A stretch of 44,060 bases of DNA, taken from contig PKSY01000311.1 of NCBI GenBank assembly GCA_002869405.1, forward strand, positions 1 through 44,060, written 5' to 3'. How positions within the stretch are numbered: the stretch's first letter is position 1; every line of letters starts with the position of its first letter. The stretch comes from Marinilabiliales bacterium (GTDB lineage Bacteria; Bacteroidota; Bacteroidia; Bacteroidales; BM520). The translations under genes were made by a program, and so were the position numbers. This document shows positions 1-8,287 of the stretch, piece after piece. The notes under the pieces were generated by a model. That model was not told the origin of the DNA. It saw only the letters and a list, made by a program, of their open reading frames with translations, and searched no databases.

Positions 1-677
1 CTTCATTTATTCCCGATGCCGGTGATTACAGTTACCTGCGAAAAGGGCTGTTCATTATCGTGGCTGCTCCTGCGGGACCCTCAATAATCGCTTTTACGGC
101 ATTATTAAAAGGAAACCTTGATTACAGTGTAAATGGAGTCTTTGGAATTACTGTTGCATCACTGTTCCTAACGCCGTTGTTGCTGTTTCTGCTTCTTGAT
201 GGCTCTGAAATCTCTCCATTGTTGCTGATGCCGATGCTCCTTAAACTGATTGTGCTACCTCTTGTTATCAGCAGACTCTTGCGACATAAAAAAATTCTGC
301 CGGTTGTAAAGAAGGCTCAGCCAACAATTGTAAAGTGGGGTTTCTTTCTGGTTATTGTCCCAACCGTAGGCTTAAGCAGGGATGTGATTTTCGCTGAACC
401 TCAATTAGTTTTAATTACAGCAGGCGTATTTCTTGCTTCAATATACGGTTTAGGGTTCCTCTATTATCTCATTGCACGAAAAAAAGAGAATCCCCGGAAT
501 ATTATCTCAGGGATTCTCATCACTGTTGTAAAATCTTCGGCTTTTTCAGCTGTGGTGGCTTTTTCCTTTTTTGAGGAATCGGTAGTTGCACTCCCCAGTG
601 CAGTACTATCGATCTTTGTTACCTCTTTTTACATCACCTTCAGCCTTTTTGCCGGAAAATTTCTCAAATCTGAATAG
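1..677 (+). CDS. Bile acid:sodium symporter (BASS) family transporter, C-terminal part
   Basis: The reading frame is open from base 3, so the gene begins before the window; the GTG at base 60 is only an internal valine. About 225 residues are visible and nearly all are hydrophobic, giving roughly six membrane helices. The stretch around APAGPSIIAFTALLKGN followed by the LTPLLLFLLLDG helix resembles the crossover region of BASS transporters, where a small-residue/Pro segment precedes a 'kGd..lsv' motif. Such proteins move bile acids, organic acids or similar solutes with sodium across the inner membrane; the substrate here cannot be told. The stop at 675-677 lies about 28 bases from the end of the convergent cyd operon. 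An arsenite-transporter relative of the same superfamily is the main alternative. Confidence 0.6.
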   Translation, partial: SFIPDAGDYSYLRKGLFIIVAAPAGPSIIAFTALLKGNLDYSVNGVFGITVASLFLTPLLLFLLLDGSEISPLLLMPMLLKLIVLPLVISRLLRHKKILPVVKKAQPTIVKWGFFLVIVPTVGLSRDVIFAEPQLVLITAGVFLASIYGLGFLYYLIARKKENPRNIISGILITVVKSSAFSAVVAFSFFEESVVALPSAVLSIFVTSFYITFSLFAGKFLKSE

Positions 678-704
678 TTGGTTAATAAGTCTGCCGTGAA
701 GATA

Positions 705-830
705 CTAATTCTTTTCTTCAGTGTGACAGTCAAATCTCTTTTCCCAGTATTTTATTACTTGCCATGATATAATCCATGCGGCGATAATCAGGGCCGGCCA
801 ACTGAGAAGGTATATTACTTGTGCTAACAT
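705..830 (-). CDS. Small one-helix protein, possible CydX-like subunit of cytochrome bd
   Basis: This is a 41-codon ORF directly downstream of cydB. The ATG at 830 is 8 bases after the cydB stop, and a perfect Shine-Dalgarno AAGGAG (835-840, complement) overlaps that stop codon, so translational coupling is likely. The product begins MLAQVIYLLSWPALIIAAW, has one Trp-rich membrane helix (about residues 5-27), then a basic aromatic patch KYWEKRF and a short polar tail. Proteobacterial bd oxidases carry a one-helix subunit (CydX, about 37 residues) encoded right after cydB; position, size and topology match, although I see no clear sequence identity. The role is inferred from context. It could also be an assembly factor rather than a structural subunit. 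Confidence 0.6.
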   Translation of the reverse strand: MLAQVIYLLSWPALIIAAWIISWQVIKYWEKRFDCHTEEKN

Positions 831-838
831 AATGCTCC

Positions 839-1972
839 TTAATAAATGTGAATATCTTCATTTAATTCATCCTTATCAATACGTTTCTTTCCCATGCTTC
901 GCCATACATAATAAATATATGCTACAACAAACGGCACCAGAAGTGAAACATAGCTCATAACTGTAAGTGTATATTTACTTGATGAACTGTTTTCAATGGT
1001 AAGGCTGCTCTGCAGATCGAAGTTTGACGGGTAGAAAGAGGTGTTGTTTAATCCTGCAACCAAAAATAGTGCAAGAACTGTAAACACCGTACCTCCTGCC
1101 GTTGCCCAGAATGAGTATCTGTTATTATCCATCATACCCCAAACGATACCTCCTAGTACAGCCACAACTCCAATGAGAAATAAGGCAGCCACAATCGGCA
1201 TTGCAAGGAAATTATGCAGATACTTAAACGATTCCATTGATACTACACCTGTTTCAGAATCATAAGCATAACCCGGCTGGATAAGCAGAGTGATAGCGAA
1301 ATAGAGGAAGAAAATCAGAAAGGGTAATGCATTTGCAAAGATCGATTTTCTGCTTCTGTCTACAATCATGCAATCATCGATAGAGTTGATAAAGAACTGC
1401 AGGCCAAGTATTCTGGCAAGGAAAAATACAGCAAGCCCCAAAGCAACATTCCGGAAATTCAGCACTGCTTCAAGACCAAAAGCAGGATGTTCCCATTGTG
1501 AGAAATTCGTTACCGTGTCAACGCTGAAGTTAGAGCCTGTAAAGAAAGTTCCTACGGCGGTTCCAATAAGTATTGTGCCCAGCAAACCATTGGCAAAAAG
1601 AAATGCTTCATAGGTCTTCGCACCAAAGAAGTTCTTTGGCTTACTGCGGAACTCATATGCTACTGCCTGAATGATAAAGCTGAAAAGAATGGCCATCCAG
1701 ACCCAGTAGGCGCCACCGAAGCTGGTACTGTAGAATAGCGGGAAGGATGCAAAAAATGCGCCTCCAAAAGTTACCAGTGTGGTAAATGTTAACTCCCATT
1801 TTCTACCGAGTGTATTCACCATCAATGATTTTTCCTCATCACTTTTTGCGAAATTGAAAAGGAAGGTCTGACCACCCTGGACAAACATCAGAAATACCAG
1901 CAGAGCTGCTAACAGCGAGACTATAAACCACCAGTATTGTTGTAGTGCGAGTAAGCTTAAATTTTCAAACAT
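839..1972 (-). CDS. cydB: Cytochrome bd ubiquinol oxidase subunit II
   Basis: This 377-residue polytopic membrane protein is the usual length for CydB (E. coli 379). The N-terminus (LQQYWWFIVSLLAALLVFLMFVQGGQ) is the standard first helix of subunit II, with the family's Gly-Gln-rich end. With CydA it forms the heme b558/b595/d quinol oxidase that reduces oxygen to water at the inner membrane without pumping protons. One base separates it from the end of cydA, and a putative small subunit follows 8 bases after its stop, so the genes are co-transcribed and probably co-translated. No frameshift or truncation is seen. Confidence 0.95.
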   Translation of the reverse strand: MFENLSLLALQQYWWFIVSLLAALLVFLMFVQGGQTFLFNFAKSDEEKSLMVNTLGRKWELTFTTLVTFGGAFFASFPLFYSTSFGGAYWVWMAILFSFIIQAVAYEFRSKPKNFFGAKTYEAFLFANGLLGTILIGTAVGTFFTGSNFSVDTVTNFSQWEHPAFGLEAVLNFRNVALGLAVFFLARILGLQFFINSIDDCMIVDRSRKSIFANALPFLIFFLYFAITLLIQPGYAYDSETGVVSMESFKYLHNFLAMPIVAALFLIGVVAVLGGIVWGMMDNNRYSFWATAGGTVFTVLALFLVAGLNNTSFYPSNFDLQSSLTIENSSSSKYTLTVMSYVSLLVPFVVAYIYYVWRSMGKKRIDKDELNEDIHIY

Positions 1973-1973
1973 A

Positions 1974-3518
1974 TTATTCTCCTCCCTCTTTTGGTCCTAA
2001 TTTTATTTGCTTTAGCATGATGCCGATTTCCGCAACCAGTAATCCGGTAAATATGAGTGCGAAGAGTACAAAAGTGAGTTTAACTGCACCGGCATTAATT
2101 CTTGAAACAGCAACCATTGTAGGCATTACATCCTGAATTACCCACGGCTGTCGACCCATTTCAGCAACAGTCCATCCCATTTGTCCTGCAAGAAATGCCA
2201 GGGGTATCATAACAATTCCTGCAATAAGCAGCCATCGTTTGCGTGCAATTCTGTTGGTGAGGGTCATAATCAGTGATGCAACAAAAAATGCAACCAGAAT
2301 AAAGCCGATGCCAACCATAATATGGAAGCTATAAAATGTTACCGGTACATTGGGGATAAGTGCATTTACGTCATCATCGAAATATCCGTATCCAAAATAT
2401 TCGAAGTTAGCATCAAATACCTGACGTGCTTCTTCGGCCGCAGCAACATCACCGGCATCTTTATGTGCCTTGTAATCCGAGAGTGCTGCAATAGCCAGCT
2501 TTCCTTTCTCAATCTTTTCGGATACCGGAGGAATTCCCTGCCCGGGATTCCCATCAATAAGGTCTTTTACTCCCGGCACAAAAGCATCAAAATCGCGGTA
2601 AGCCAGATAGGAGAGAAGCCCCGGGAACTGTATCTTCATTACATGCTCCTTATCTCCTCTGTTTTCCGGGTTGTCCGCCTTTTTCAGAAAGCTGAAAACT
2701 ACCAGATCTGCTCTTTCACTTCCTTCATAGAGGCCTTCCATAGCTGCAAGTTTCATTGGCTGGTGCTGTGCTACCTGATAGGCAGATCCATCGCCGGTAC
2801 CTACTGTGGCCAGTGCGCCCAGCAATCCAAAGACTGAAGCAATAAGAATACTCTTTTTAGCCATCAGTACATGCCGTTTTTTTATTAAGAACCAGCTGCT
2901 GACACCAATAACAAATGCTGCAGCATACACATACGATGAAAATATGGTATGCAGGAATTTATTAATGGCCACAGGATTGAGGAATACTTCCCAGAAGTTC
3001 AACATCTCGTTTCGGGCAGTATCCAGGTTAAAAGCCATCCCTGCAGGGTTCTGCATCCATCCGTTTGCAACAAGAATCCAGAGCGCCGACAGGTTGGAGC
3101 CGATGGCTACCAGCCAGGTTGAGGTAAGGTGAAATTTCTTACTTACCCTGTTCCAGCCAAAGAACATCACTGCAATAAATACAGTCTCCATAAAAAAGGC
3201 CATAATACCCTCTATGGCAAGGGGAGCTCCGAATATGTCTCCCACAAACCAGGAATAGTTCGACCAGTTAGTGCCAAATTCAAACTCCAGAATAATGCCT
3301 GTAGAAACGCCGATGGCAAAGTTTACGCCAAAGAGCGTCATCCAGAATTTTGTTGCTTTCTTCCATTCAGGGTTCCCGGTTTTCACATAGATAGTTTCCA
3401 TGATTGCCATAATCCAGGTGATACCCAGCGTTAATGGAACAAAGAGCCAGTGGTAATAAGCCGTAAGCGCAAACTGCGCCCGTGACCAATCCACCAGTGA
3501 AAAGTCAATGTTTTCCAT
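1974..3518 (-). CDS. cydA: Cytochrome bd ubiquinol oxidase subunit I
   Basis: This 514-residue membrane protein carries the CydA hallmarks: a heme ligand candidate His23 in YYHWLFVPLT, His190 in NKFLHTIFSSYV, acidic residues Glu103 and Glu111 in the IEGIMAFFMETVF helix, and the GRQPW motif in the C-terminal half (GWTVAEMGRQPWVIQ). A long hydrophilic quinol-binding loop lies around residues 255-385. Subunit I binds the three hemes and oxidises quinol. It starts 5 bases after the DUF4492 gene and is followed by cydB after a single base. The enzyme points to microaerobic respiration or oxygen scavenging. Function is established for the family, and the sequence looks intact. Confidence 0.96.
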   Translation of the reverse strand: MENIDFSLVDWSRAQFALTAYYHWLFVPLTLGITWIMAIMETIYVKTGNPEWKKATKFWMTLFGVNFAIGVSTGIILEFEFGTNWSNYSWFVGDIFGAPLAIEGIMAFFMETVFIAVMFFGWNRVSKKFHLTSTWLVAIGSNLSALWILVANGWMQNPAGMAFNLDTARNEMLNFWEVFLNPVAINKFLHTIFSSYVYAAAFVIGVSSWFLIKKRHVLMAKKSILIASVFGLLGALATVGTGDGSAYQVAQHQPMKLAAMEGLYEGSERADLVVFSFLKKADNPENRGDKEHVMKIQFPGLLSYLAYRDFDAFVPGVKDLIDGNPGQGIPPVSEKIEKGKLAIAALSDYKAHKDAGDVAAAEEARQVFDANFEYFGYGYFDDDVNALIPNVPVTFYSFHIMVGIGFILVAFFVASLIMTLTNRIARKRWLLIAGIVMIPLAFLAGQMGWTVAEMGRQPWVIQDVMPTMVAVSRINAGAVKLTFVLFALIFTGLLVAEIGIMLKQIKLGPKEGGE

Positions 3519-3523
3519 ATTTC

Positions 3524-3760
3524 CTATTCTTGTGTTGTTAGTTGTTCAAGCACGTAGTCACTTCGCTCCTCATCAGTTGAAAAATTGCTGTTCAAAAAAT
3601 TTGGAAAGAAGATAAGCTTTAAAATTAGGAAAAATATCGCCAGCTTTATAATTATAATGGCCCATAATTTTTTTCCTACAGTCATATTTTTGAATCCGTC
3701 GTAATAGAAACTGAATATCCGTTGAAAGATATTTCCTCTTTTCTCGCGGGTAGATTCCAT
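3524..3760 (-). CDS. DUF4492 family one-helix protein of the cyd operon
   Basis: This is a 78-residue protein with a basic, aromatic amphipathic N-terminus (FQRIFSFYYDGFKNMTVGKKLW), one membrane helix at about residues 33-53, and an acidic tail. It matches my memory of DUF4492, a small family that in Bacteroidota sits directly before cydA; here the gap to cydA is 5 bases. The role is not established. An assembly or accessory subunit of the bd oxidase is a reasonable inference from the conserved neighbourhood. It is the first gene of the operon. I could not find a convincing TAnnTTTG promoter between it and recQ. Confidence 0.8.
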   Translation of the reverse strand: MESTREKRGNIFQRIFSFYYDGFKNMTVGKKLWAIIIIKLAIFFLILKLIFFPNFLNSNFSTDEERSDYVLEQLTTQE

Positions 3761-3934
3761 GTCAGGTTTTCTTCAGTGATTTTTCCGTTGTTTGTGTATC
3801 AACAACAGTTTTTAATTATTTGTTTTTGCGAAAAGCAATTTAGAATAAATCTCATTTAGCTTGAAAATAGATGTTTTCCCTATGAGTATTCCCAAAGGTA
3901 AATAACTGAAGCTGTATATCACATTGGAATTCAT

Positions 3935-3942
3935 TATCTTTG
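3935..3942 (+). promoter_or_regulatory. Bacteroidota -7 promoter element for recQ
   Basis: TATCTTTG matches the -7 consensus TAnnTTTG of the main sigma factor in this phylum. Transcription would begin near 3949. That puts the in-frame codon at 3924 upstream of the transcript and supports the ATG at 3960 as the recQ start. No clear -33 TTTG is seen. Confidence 0.6.
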
Positions 3943-3959
3943 TATGGAAATCACTTTTT

Positions 3960-5882
3960 ATGGTGGATAATATTCATAGCATTCTTCAGCATTACTGGGG
4001 CTATCCTTCTTTTCGTCCCATGCAGGAGGATATTATTTTGTCGGTACTTGAAGGCCGCGATACTCTGGCGCTTTTACCTACAGGCGGGGGGAAATCTCTC
4101 TGTTTTCAGGTTCCCGGGCTGGCAATGAAAGGCATGACGTTGGTGATTTCTCCTCTGATAGCATTAATGAAAGACCAGGTAGAAAATCTGAAACGTCGCA
4201 ATATCTCCGCTGCAGCACTTTATTCCGGCATGAAATACCGGGAGATTGAAAGCGTAATCGATAATGCTGTCAACAATCAGATTAAGTTTCTCTATATCTC
4301 TCCTGAACGTCTTATGAGCGATAGAATAAGGCTGAACCTTGAAGCTATGAATATCTCACTGCTGGCTATAGATGAAGCTCATTGTATCTCTCAGTGGGGG
4401 TATGATTTTCGTCCTCCATACCTTGAAATCGCCAGGGCCCGTGATTTTCTTCCCGGAGTTCCCGTTATTGCGCTTACTGCAACTGCCACTCCTGATGTGG
4501 TGGATGATATTCAGGAGAAACTATCTTTCGCCCGGCAAAATGTTTTTAAAAAGAGTTTTGAAAGACCTAATCTTACCTATCTGGTATATCGCGAGGAAGA
4601 TAAATACAACAGGATGCTGAAAGTGTTTCGTGGCGTAAACGGAACAGGAATAGTCTATGTGCGTAACAGAAAAAAAACGCTTGAAATTGCAGAGTTTTTA
4701 TCGATGAATGGAATTTCTGCCACATTTTATCACGCAGGACTCTCTCCTCAGCAACGTGATAAGCGTCAGGCTGACTGGATTAAAAATGAAACCAGAGTGA
4801 TAGTCTCAACCAATGCTTTTGGTATGGGTATCGATAAACCTGATGTGAGAGCTGTGGTTCACCTTGATATTCCTGATAACCTGGAGGCCTATTTCCAGGA
4901 AGCAGGAAGGGCAGGCCGGGATCTAAAACGATCTTACGCAGTGCTACTGTTTGATGATCAGGATCTGGAAAATCTGAACCGTAATTTCCACTCCTCTTTT
5001 CCTGAAATTAAGATGATAAAGAATGTTTACAGGGAGTTGATGAACTACTACCAAATCCCTCCGGGAAAAGGAGAAAATACGGCGTTTGATTTTGATCTGA
5101 ATGCTTTCTCCACAGAGAAAAACATGAACCCTGCGATTGTTTTTAATGCCCTGAAACTTCTTGAAAAAGAGAGTTATCTGCATCTTAATGAAGCAATGGT
5201 ATCGCCTTCACGCATAAAGTTTATTGTCTCTAAAGAAGATTTGTATTCTTTTCAGGTTGAAAATATGAAATATGATGGGTTTGTAAAATTACTTTTACGC
5301 TCTTATTCAGGCGTTTTTTCATCTTATGTGGTGATAAACGACAGCGCTCTTGCGCGAAAAGCCTCTCTGAAGGAGTCGCATGTGGTTTTCGGGCTAAAAA
5401 AGCTTCACGAATTCGGAATAATTGAATATAACCCTGCTCCAGAAAAGCCACAGATTGTATTTATTCAGCCTCACATCCCATCAAAGGATCTCCATTTTAG
5501 CAAAAAGAATTATAAATTCCGCAAGGAGTCAGCATCACAAAGGCTTGAAGCTATTAAAGAGTATGTTAGCAGTGTGGAGAAATGTCGTAGCCAGATGTTG
5601 CTGAATTATTTCGGTGAAAAAGACGGGTTAGAATGTGGTATTTGTGATTACTGCCGCAAGGAGAAGGGAAAGCTCAGCAATGTTCTTTATGAGGCAATCG
5701 CCCGCAGGATTAAAAAATTATTATTGCAACATCCTTATTCTATTGAAGAACTCGCGCGCGAGGCAAACGGTATTAATCCCGACCAGCTAATTGTTGTGGT
5801 GCAGTATCTTCTTGATAAGCGTTGGATTGAGATGGATCACAGAATGAGGTACCGCTGGATAAAACAAAAGGCTGTGTACTAA
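3960..5882 (+). CDS. recQ: ATP-dependent DNA helicase RecQ
   Basis: This is a 640-residue superfamily 2 helicase when started at the ATG at 3960 (MVDNIHSILQHYWGY). That start is chosen because a -7 promoter element at 3935-3942 lies downstream of the longer in-frame start. Seen in order: the RecQ motif 0 (YPSFRPMQEDII), Walker A LPTGGGKS (Lys45), DEAH box (LLAIDEAHCISQWGYDFRP), motif V/VI (STNAFGMGIDKPDVR, QEAGRAGRD), and the zinc-binding cysteines of the RQC region (CRSQMLLNYF...CGICDYC). A winged-helix segment ends the protein and no HRDC domain is apparent, as in the shorter Bacteroidota RecQ type. It unwinds 3'-5' during recombination and fork repair. A hairpin overlaps its last codons. 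Confidence 0.93.
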   Translation: MVDNIHSILQHYWGYPSFRPMQEDIILSVLEGRDTLALLPTGGGKSLCFQVPGLAMKGMTLVISPLIALMKDQVENLKRRNISAAALYSGMKYREIESVIDNAVNNQIKFLYISPERLMSDRIRLNLEAMNISLLAIDEAHCISQWGYDFRPPYLEIARARDFLPGVPVIALTATATPDVVDDIQEKLSFARQNVFKKSFERPNLTYLVYREEDKYNRMLKVFRGVNGTGIVYVRNRKKTLEIAEFLSMNGISATFYHAGLSPQQRDKRQADWIKNETRVIVSTNAFGMGIDKPDVRAVVHLDIPDNLEAYFQEAGRAGRDLKRSYAVLLFDDQDLENLNRNFHSSFPEIKMIKNVYRELMNYYQIPPGKGENTAFDFDLNAFSTEKNMNPAIVFNALKLLEKESYLHLNEAMVSPSRIKFIVSKEDLYSFQVENMKYDGFVKLLLRSYSGVFSSYVVINDSALARKASLKESHVVFGLKKLHEFGIIEYNPAPEKPQIVFIQPHIPSKDLHFSKKNYKFRKESASQRLEAIKEYVSSVEKCRSQMLLNYFGEKDGLECGICDYCRKEKGKLSNVLYEAIARRIKKLLLQHPYSIEELAREANGINPDQLIVVVQYLLDKRWIEMDHRMRYRWIKQKAVY

Positions 5883-5897
5883 AATATTACACAGCCT
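5861..5897 (-). terminator. Rho-independent terminator of the HU gene, overlapping the recQ 3' end
   Basis: A perfect 10-bp inverted repeat (5869-5878 and 5888-5897, AGGCTGTGTA/TACACAGCCT) has a 9-base loop. On the minus strand the stem is followed by TTTGTTTT, so it serves the HU gene. The recQ stop codon (TAA at 5880-5882) lies in the loop. On the plus strand there is no T-run, so recQ is probably not terminated here. Confidence 0.75.
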
Positions 5898-5920
5898 GAA
5901 TGATAAAATATCTGAATAAT

Positions 5921-6193
5921 CTATTGTACCGAGTCTGCAAGATCTTTTCCGGGCTTAAACTTTGCAATTTTTCTTGCGCTTATGGCTATTTCCTGGCCTG
6001 TGCGAGGGTTTCTTCCTTTACGTGCTGCTCTTGCATCCACATAAAAAGTACCGAAACCGGTGAGTTGAATACGGTCTCCGCTTACTAAAGTTTCCTTGAC
6101 ACCCTTCATAAATGCTTCAAGGGATTTTTGTGCATCAACTTTCGTCATGCCGGTTTCACCTGCCATAAATTCAATGAGTTGAGCTTTGTTCAT
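5921..6193 (-). CDS. HU/IHF-family DNA-binding protein (paralogue 1)
   Basis: This 90-residue protein has the full HU fold: MNKAQLIEFMAGETGMTK at the N-terminus, the GDRIQLTGFGTF beta turn, the DNA-arm motif RKGRNPRTGQEI, and a C-terminal KIAKFKPGKDL helix. HU dimers bind and bend DNA non-specifically and help organise the nucleoid. A second HU gene lies about 2 kb away at 8288-8548. This copy has its own promoter candidate at 6230-6260 and a strong terminator at 5861-5897, so it is likely monocistronic and highly expressed. Whether it forms homodimers or mixes with the other paralogue cannot be told. Confidence 0.95.
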   Translation of the reverse strand: MNKAQLIEFMAGETGMTKVDAQKSLEAFMKGVKETLVSGDRIQLTGFGTFYVDARAARKGRNPRTGQEIAISARKIAKFKPGKDLADSVQ

Positions 6194-6229
6194 GATCCTT
6201 TTTTTTAGTGGTTAGATGTTTTTACCCTG

Positions 6230-6260
6230 CAAGTATATCATTTTTTAATGCCAAATGCAA
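6230..6260 (-). promoter_or_regulatory. Candidate promoter of HU paralogue 1
   Basis: On the minus strand there is TTG (6258-6260), 20 bases, then TATACTTG (6230-6237), close to the TTTG-N19-TAnnTTTG consensus. It lies about 37 bases before the HU start codon. Confidence 0.4.
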
Positions 6261-6276
6261 CCTGCAAAATAATCTG

Positions 6277-7230
6277 CTACTGCATTTTCCAATCCGGGTC
6301 AATGGAAAAACCTCTTAAAAAATCACTAATATTCATCCTTTTTTTACCTGCCAGCTGAAGCGATTCAAGAGAAACAAATTTATCTCCGGTGGCAATATGA
6401 AGAAAACTTTTTCCGTCACTATCAATCACGCCGGGAGTTGGTGCCGATTTCTCTGTTCGCGTGATTTTGTAGACCTTTAATATATGAGATTCCTGATCAG
6501 GAGATATTAAGTGCGTGAATGCAGTGGGGTAGGGGCTTAATCCCCTGACAAAATTAATAACCTCTGTGGCTTTTTTCCTCCAGTCTATTTTAATGTCCTC
6601 CTTAGTGAATTTTGGTGCTGGATGCAGTGTTTGAGGATTCTCCATTGTGTTTTGATCAACCGGGTTGACATCTCCTGATTCGAGCGCACTAACAGTTTTC
6701 AGAACCAGCTCCGCTCCTTTGATCATAAGTATATCATGCAGATCTCCCACATTCATATCATCAGAAATTGCAACTTTCTCTCTGAACAGGATTTTGCCGG
6801 TGTCAATTTCATGATCAAGCAGGAAAGTTGTGACTCCTGTCTCTTTTTCACCATTGATGATTGCGTGATTCATTGGTGCTGCACCACGGTAATCGGGAAG
6901 CAGTGAGCTGTGCAGGTTAAAGGTCCCTTTTTTTGGTAGCTGCCACACCACTTCCGGAAGCATCCGAAAAGCGACAACCACAATAATATCAGGATTTAAT
7001 TTACGCAGTGCATCTATAAATTCCGGATCGCGGAGCTTTTCAGGTTGCAGTACCGGCAATTCATTTTCAACGGCAAACTCTTTAACAGGGCACGCTTTCA
7101 GTTTCCGTCCTCTGCCTGCCGGGCGGTCGGGAGGTGTTACTACTGCAAGTATTTCGTAACAGGCCTCCAGTAGGATTTTCAGTGATGGTACTGAAAACTC
7201 CGGGGTGCCCATGAAAACTATTCGTTGCAT
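6277..7230 (-). CDS. fmt: Methionyl-tRNA formyltransferase
   Basis: This is a 317-residue protein when started at the ATG at 7230 (MQRIVFMGTPEFSVPSL). The longer frame to 7263 only adds residues translated from the preceding terminator region. The N-terminal Rossmann formyltransferase domain has the PPDRPAGRGRK motif, the catalytic NLHSSLLPDYRGAAP segment (Asn, His, with the SLLPxYRG loop that binds formyl-tetrahydrofolate) and the DHEIDTG motif carrying the catalytic Asp. The C-terminal tRNA-binding domain covers roughly residues 205-317. It formylates Met-tRNA for translation initiation. It lies downstream of the TPR gene, with a terminator between them, so it probably has its own promoter. 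Confidence 0.94.
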   Translation of the reverse strand: MQRIVFMGTPEFSVPSLKILLEACYEILAVVTPPDRPAGRGRKLKACPVKEFAVENELPVLQPEKLRDPEFIDALRKLNPDIIVVVAFRMLPEVVWQLPKKGTFNLHSSLLPDYRGAAPMNHAIINGEKETGVTTFLLDHEIDTGKILFREKVAISDDMNVGDLHDILMIKGAELVLKTVSALESGDVNPVDQNTMENPQTLHPAPKFTKEDIKIDWRKKATEVINFVRGLSPYPTAFTHLISPDQESHILKVYKITRTEKSAPTPGVIDSDGKSFLHIATGDKFVSLESLQLAGKKRMNISDFLRGFSIDPDWKMQ

Positions 7231-7261
7231 AAAAAAAACTTTTGGTGAAAGTACAAAAAAC

Positions 7262-7291
7262 AAAAAAACCGCTCTTAGAAAGAACGGTTTT
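7262..7291 (-). terminator. Rho-independent terminator of the TPR-protein gene
   Basis: An 11-bp stem (7281-7291 with 7265-7275, one U-G pair) with a 5-base loop is followed on the minus strand by a run of T (complement of 7262-7268). It lies 22 bases after the TPR-gene stop. Confidence 0.75.
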
Positions 7292-7313
7292 AAAATTCAA
7301 GACGTAATATTTT

Positions 7314-8000
7314 TTAGAGATTTCCTTTAGCTCTGGCGATGTATTTATCTGCTTCGCGGGCTAGCGAGCTCTTGGGAAAATCAATTTTTATCGATTCATA
7401 TAACTCTACAGCTCCGGCATAGTCGCCTGTTTCTTCACTTGCCATACCTGCTTTGAGCAGATGGAATGGCGTTGAGAAGTCATTCTGGTGCATGCTGGCT
7501 GCATTTTTATAGTGGTTTAATGCTTTCTTGGCGTCTCCGCTTTCCATGTATGCATCACCGATAGCAGCTTCTGCCATCGCAGAAACCATCATATCCTTAC
7601 TGTTGAACTTCTTCAGATAGTCGATGGCATTGTCATATTCACCACGGTGCAGAAAACAGATTCCTGCATAGTAATGAGCAAGGTTTGCTGACTTTGTGAT
7701 TCCATATTCATCGATAATATCGAGGAACCCGAGATAGTTTCCGCCATCGCCGTAAAGTGCGAGGTTGAATGAGTCCTGCTCAAAATATTTTTCTGCCATA
7801 AACATTTGTTCCTGAGCTTCATTGCTTTTTGGAAGCAGGAAGTAACGCTGATATCCGAGATATGCAAGAATTAAAACGACAACAGCACCAATAACAATGG
7901 TGATAAGGCGTTGATTCTTTTCAATAAACTGTTCCGACTTACTTAGCGCATCTTCAACGGCCATCAGGTTGTCATCTCTGTGATCATGCTTTTTTGCCAT
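7314..8000 (-). CDS. Membrane-anchored tetratricopeptide repeat protein
   Basis: This 228-residue protein has a charged cytoplasmic N-terminus (MAKKHDHRDD), a single membrane helix at about residues 33-51 (LITIVIGAVVVLILAYLGY), and a periplasmic part made of TPR-like helix pairs: LAHYYAGICFLHRGEYDNAIDYL, AEAAIGDAYMESGDAKKAL and LKAGMASEETGDYAGAVELY. The layout matches the YfgM-like TPR proteins, which act as ancillary partners at the membrane in other bacteria; that role is a family analogy only. It is divergent from the second HU gene and has a well-formed promoter (8020-8049) and terminator, so it is transcribed alone. Confidence 0.85.
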   Translation of the reverse strand: MAKKHDHRDDNLMAVEDALSKSEQFIEKNQRLITIVIGAVVVLILAYLGYQRYFLLPKSNEAQEQMFMAEKYFEQDSFNLALYGDGGNYLGFLDIIDEYGITKSANLAHYYAGICFLHRGEYDNAIDYLKKFNSKDMMVSAMAEAAIGDAYMESGDAKKALNHYKNAASMHQNDFSTPFHLLKAGMASEETGDYAGAVELYESIKIDFPKSSLAREADKYIARAKGNL

Positions 8001-8019
8001 AATTCTCTTAAAATTTTTG

Positions 8020-8049
8020 CAAAATTAATTGTTTTTTCGAGATAGCAAA
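8020..8049 (-). promoter_or_regulatory. Promoter of the TPR-protein gene
   Basis: Minus strand: TTTG (8046-8049), 18 bases, TAATTTTG (8020-8027). Both Bacteroidota promoter boxes match well, about 20 bases before the start codon. Confidence 0.65.
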
Positions 8050-8219
8050 CAATACCAATAGGTTTTTTCATCCTGTTGAAAAGTTTTATTTCTGACAGGA
8101 AATTGGTCTTGTGTTCCTTTATCCATGCATATCTATGCATATTTCGCCCTGTTTTTGGTGTGATTATTAACAAAGGCACGATTTTATTAACAATTTTTCG
8201 TCAAAATCTCTGAAACCCC

Positions 8220-8249
8220 TTGATTTTAGAGATTTTTAGACTATATTTA
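8220..8249 (+). promoter_or_regulatory. Candidate promoter of HU paralogue 2
   Basis: TTG (8220-8222), 19 bases, TATATTTA (8242-8249). The last base deviates from TAnnTTTG. It lies about 38 bases before the start codon at 8288. Confidence 0.5.
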
Positions 8250-8287
8250 CAAAAATTTAACTGTTTATCAACCAAAATCTTGTTATT

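Noticed and set aside
2322-2837. 171-codon frame antisense to cydA
   Set aside because: The opposite strand is a fully convincing cydA; the antisense protein has no recognisable pattern.
3924-3959. Longer start of recQ
   Set aside because: A -7 promoter box at 3935-3942 lies inside it, and RecQ homology begins after the ATG at 3960.
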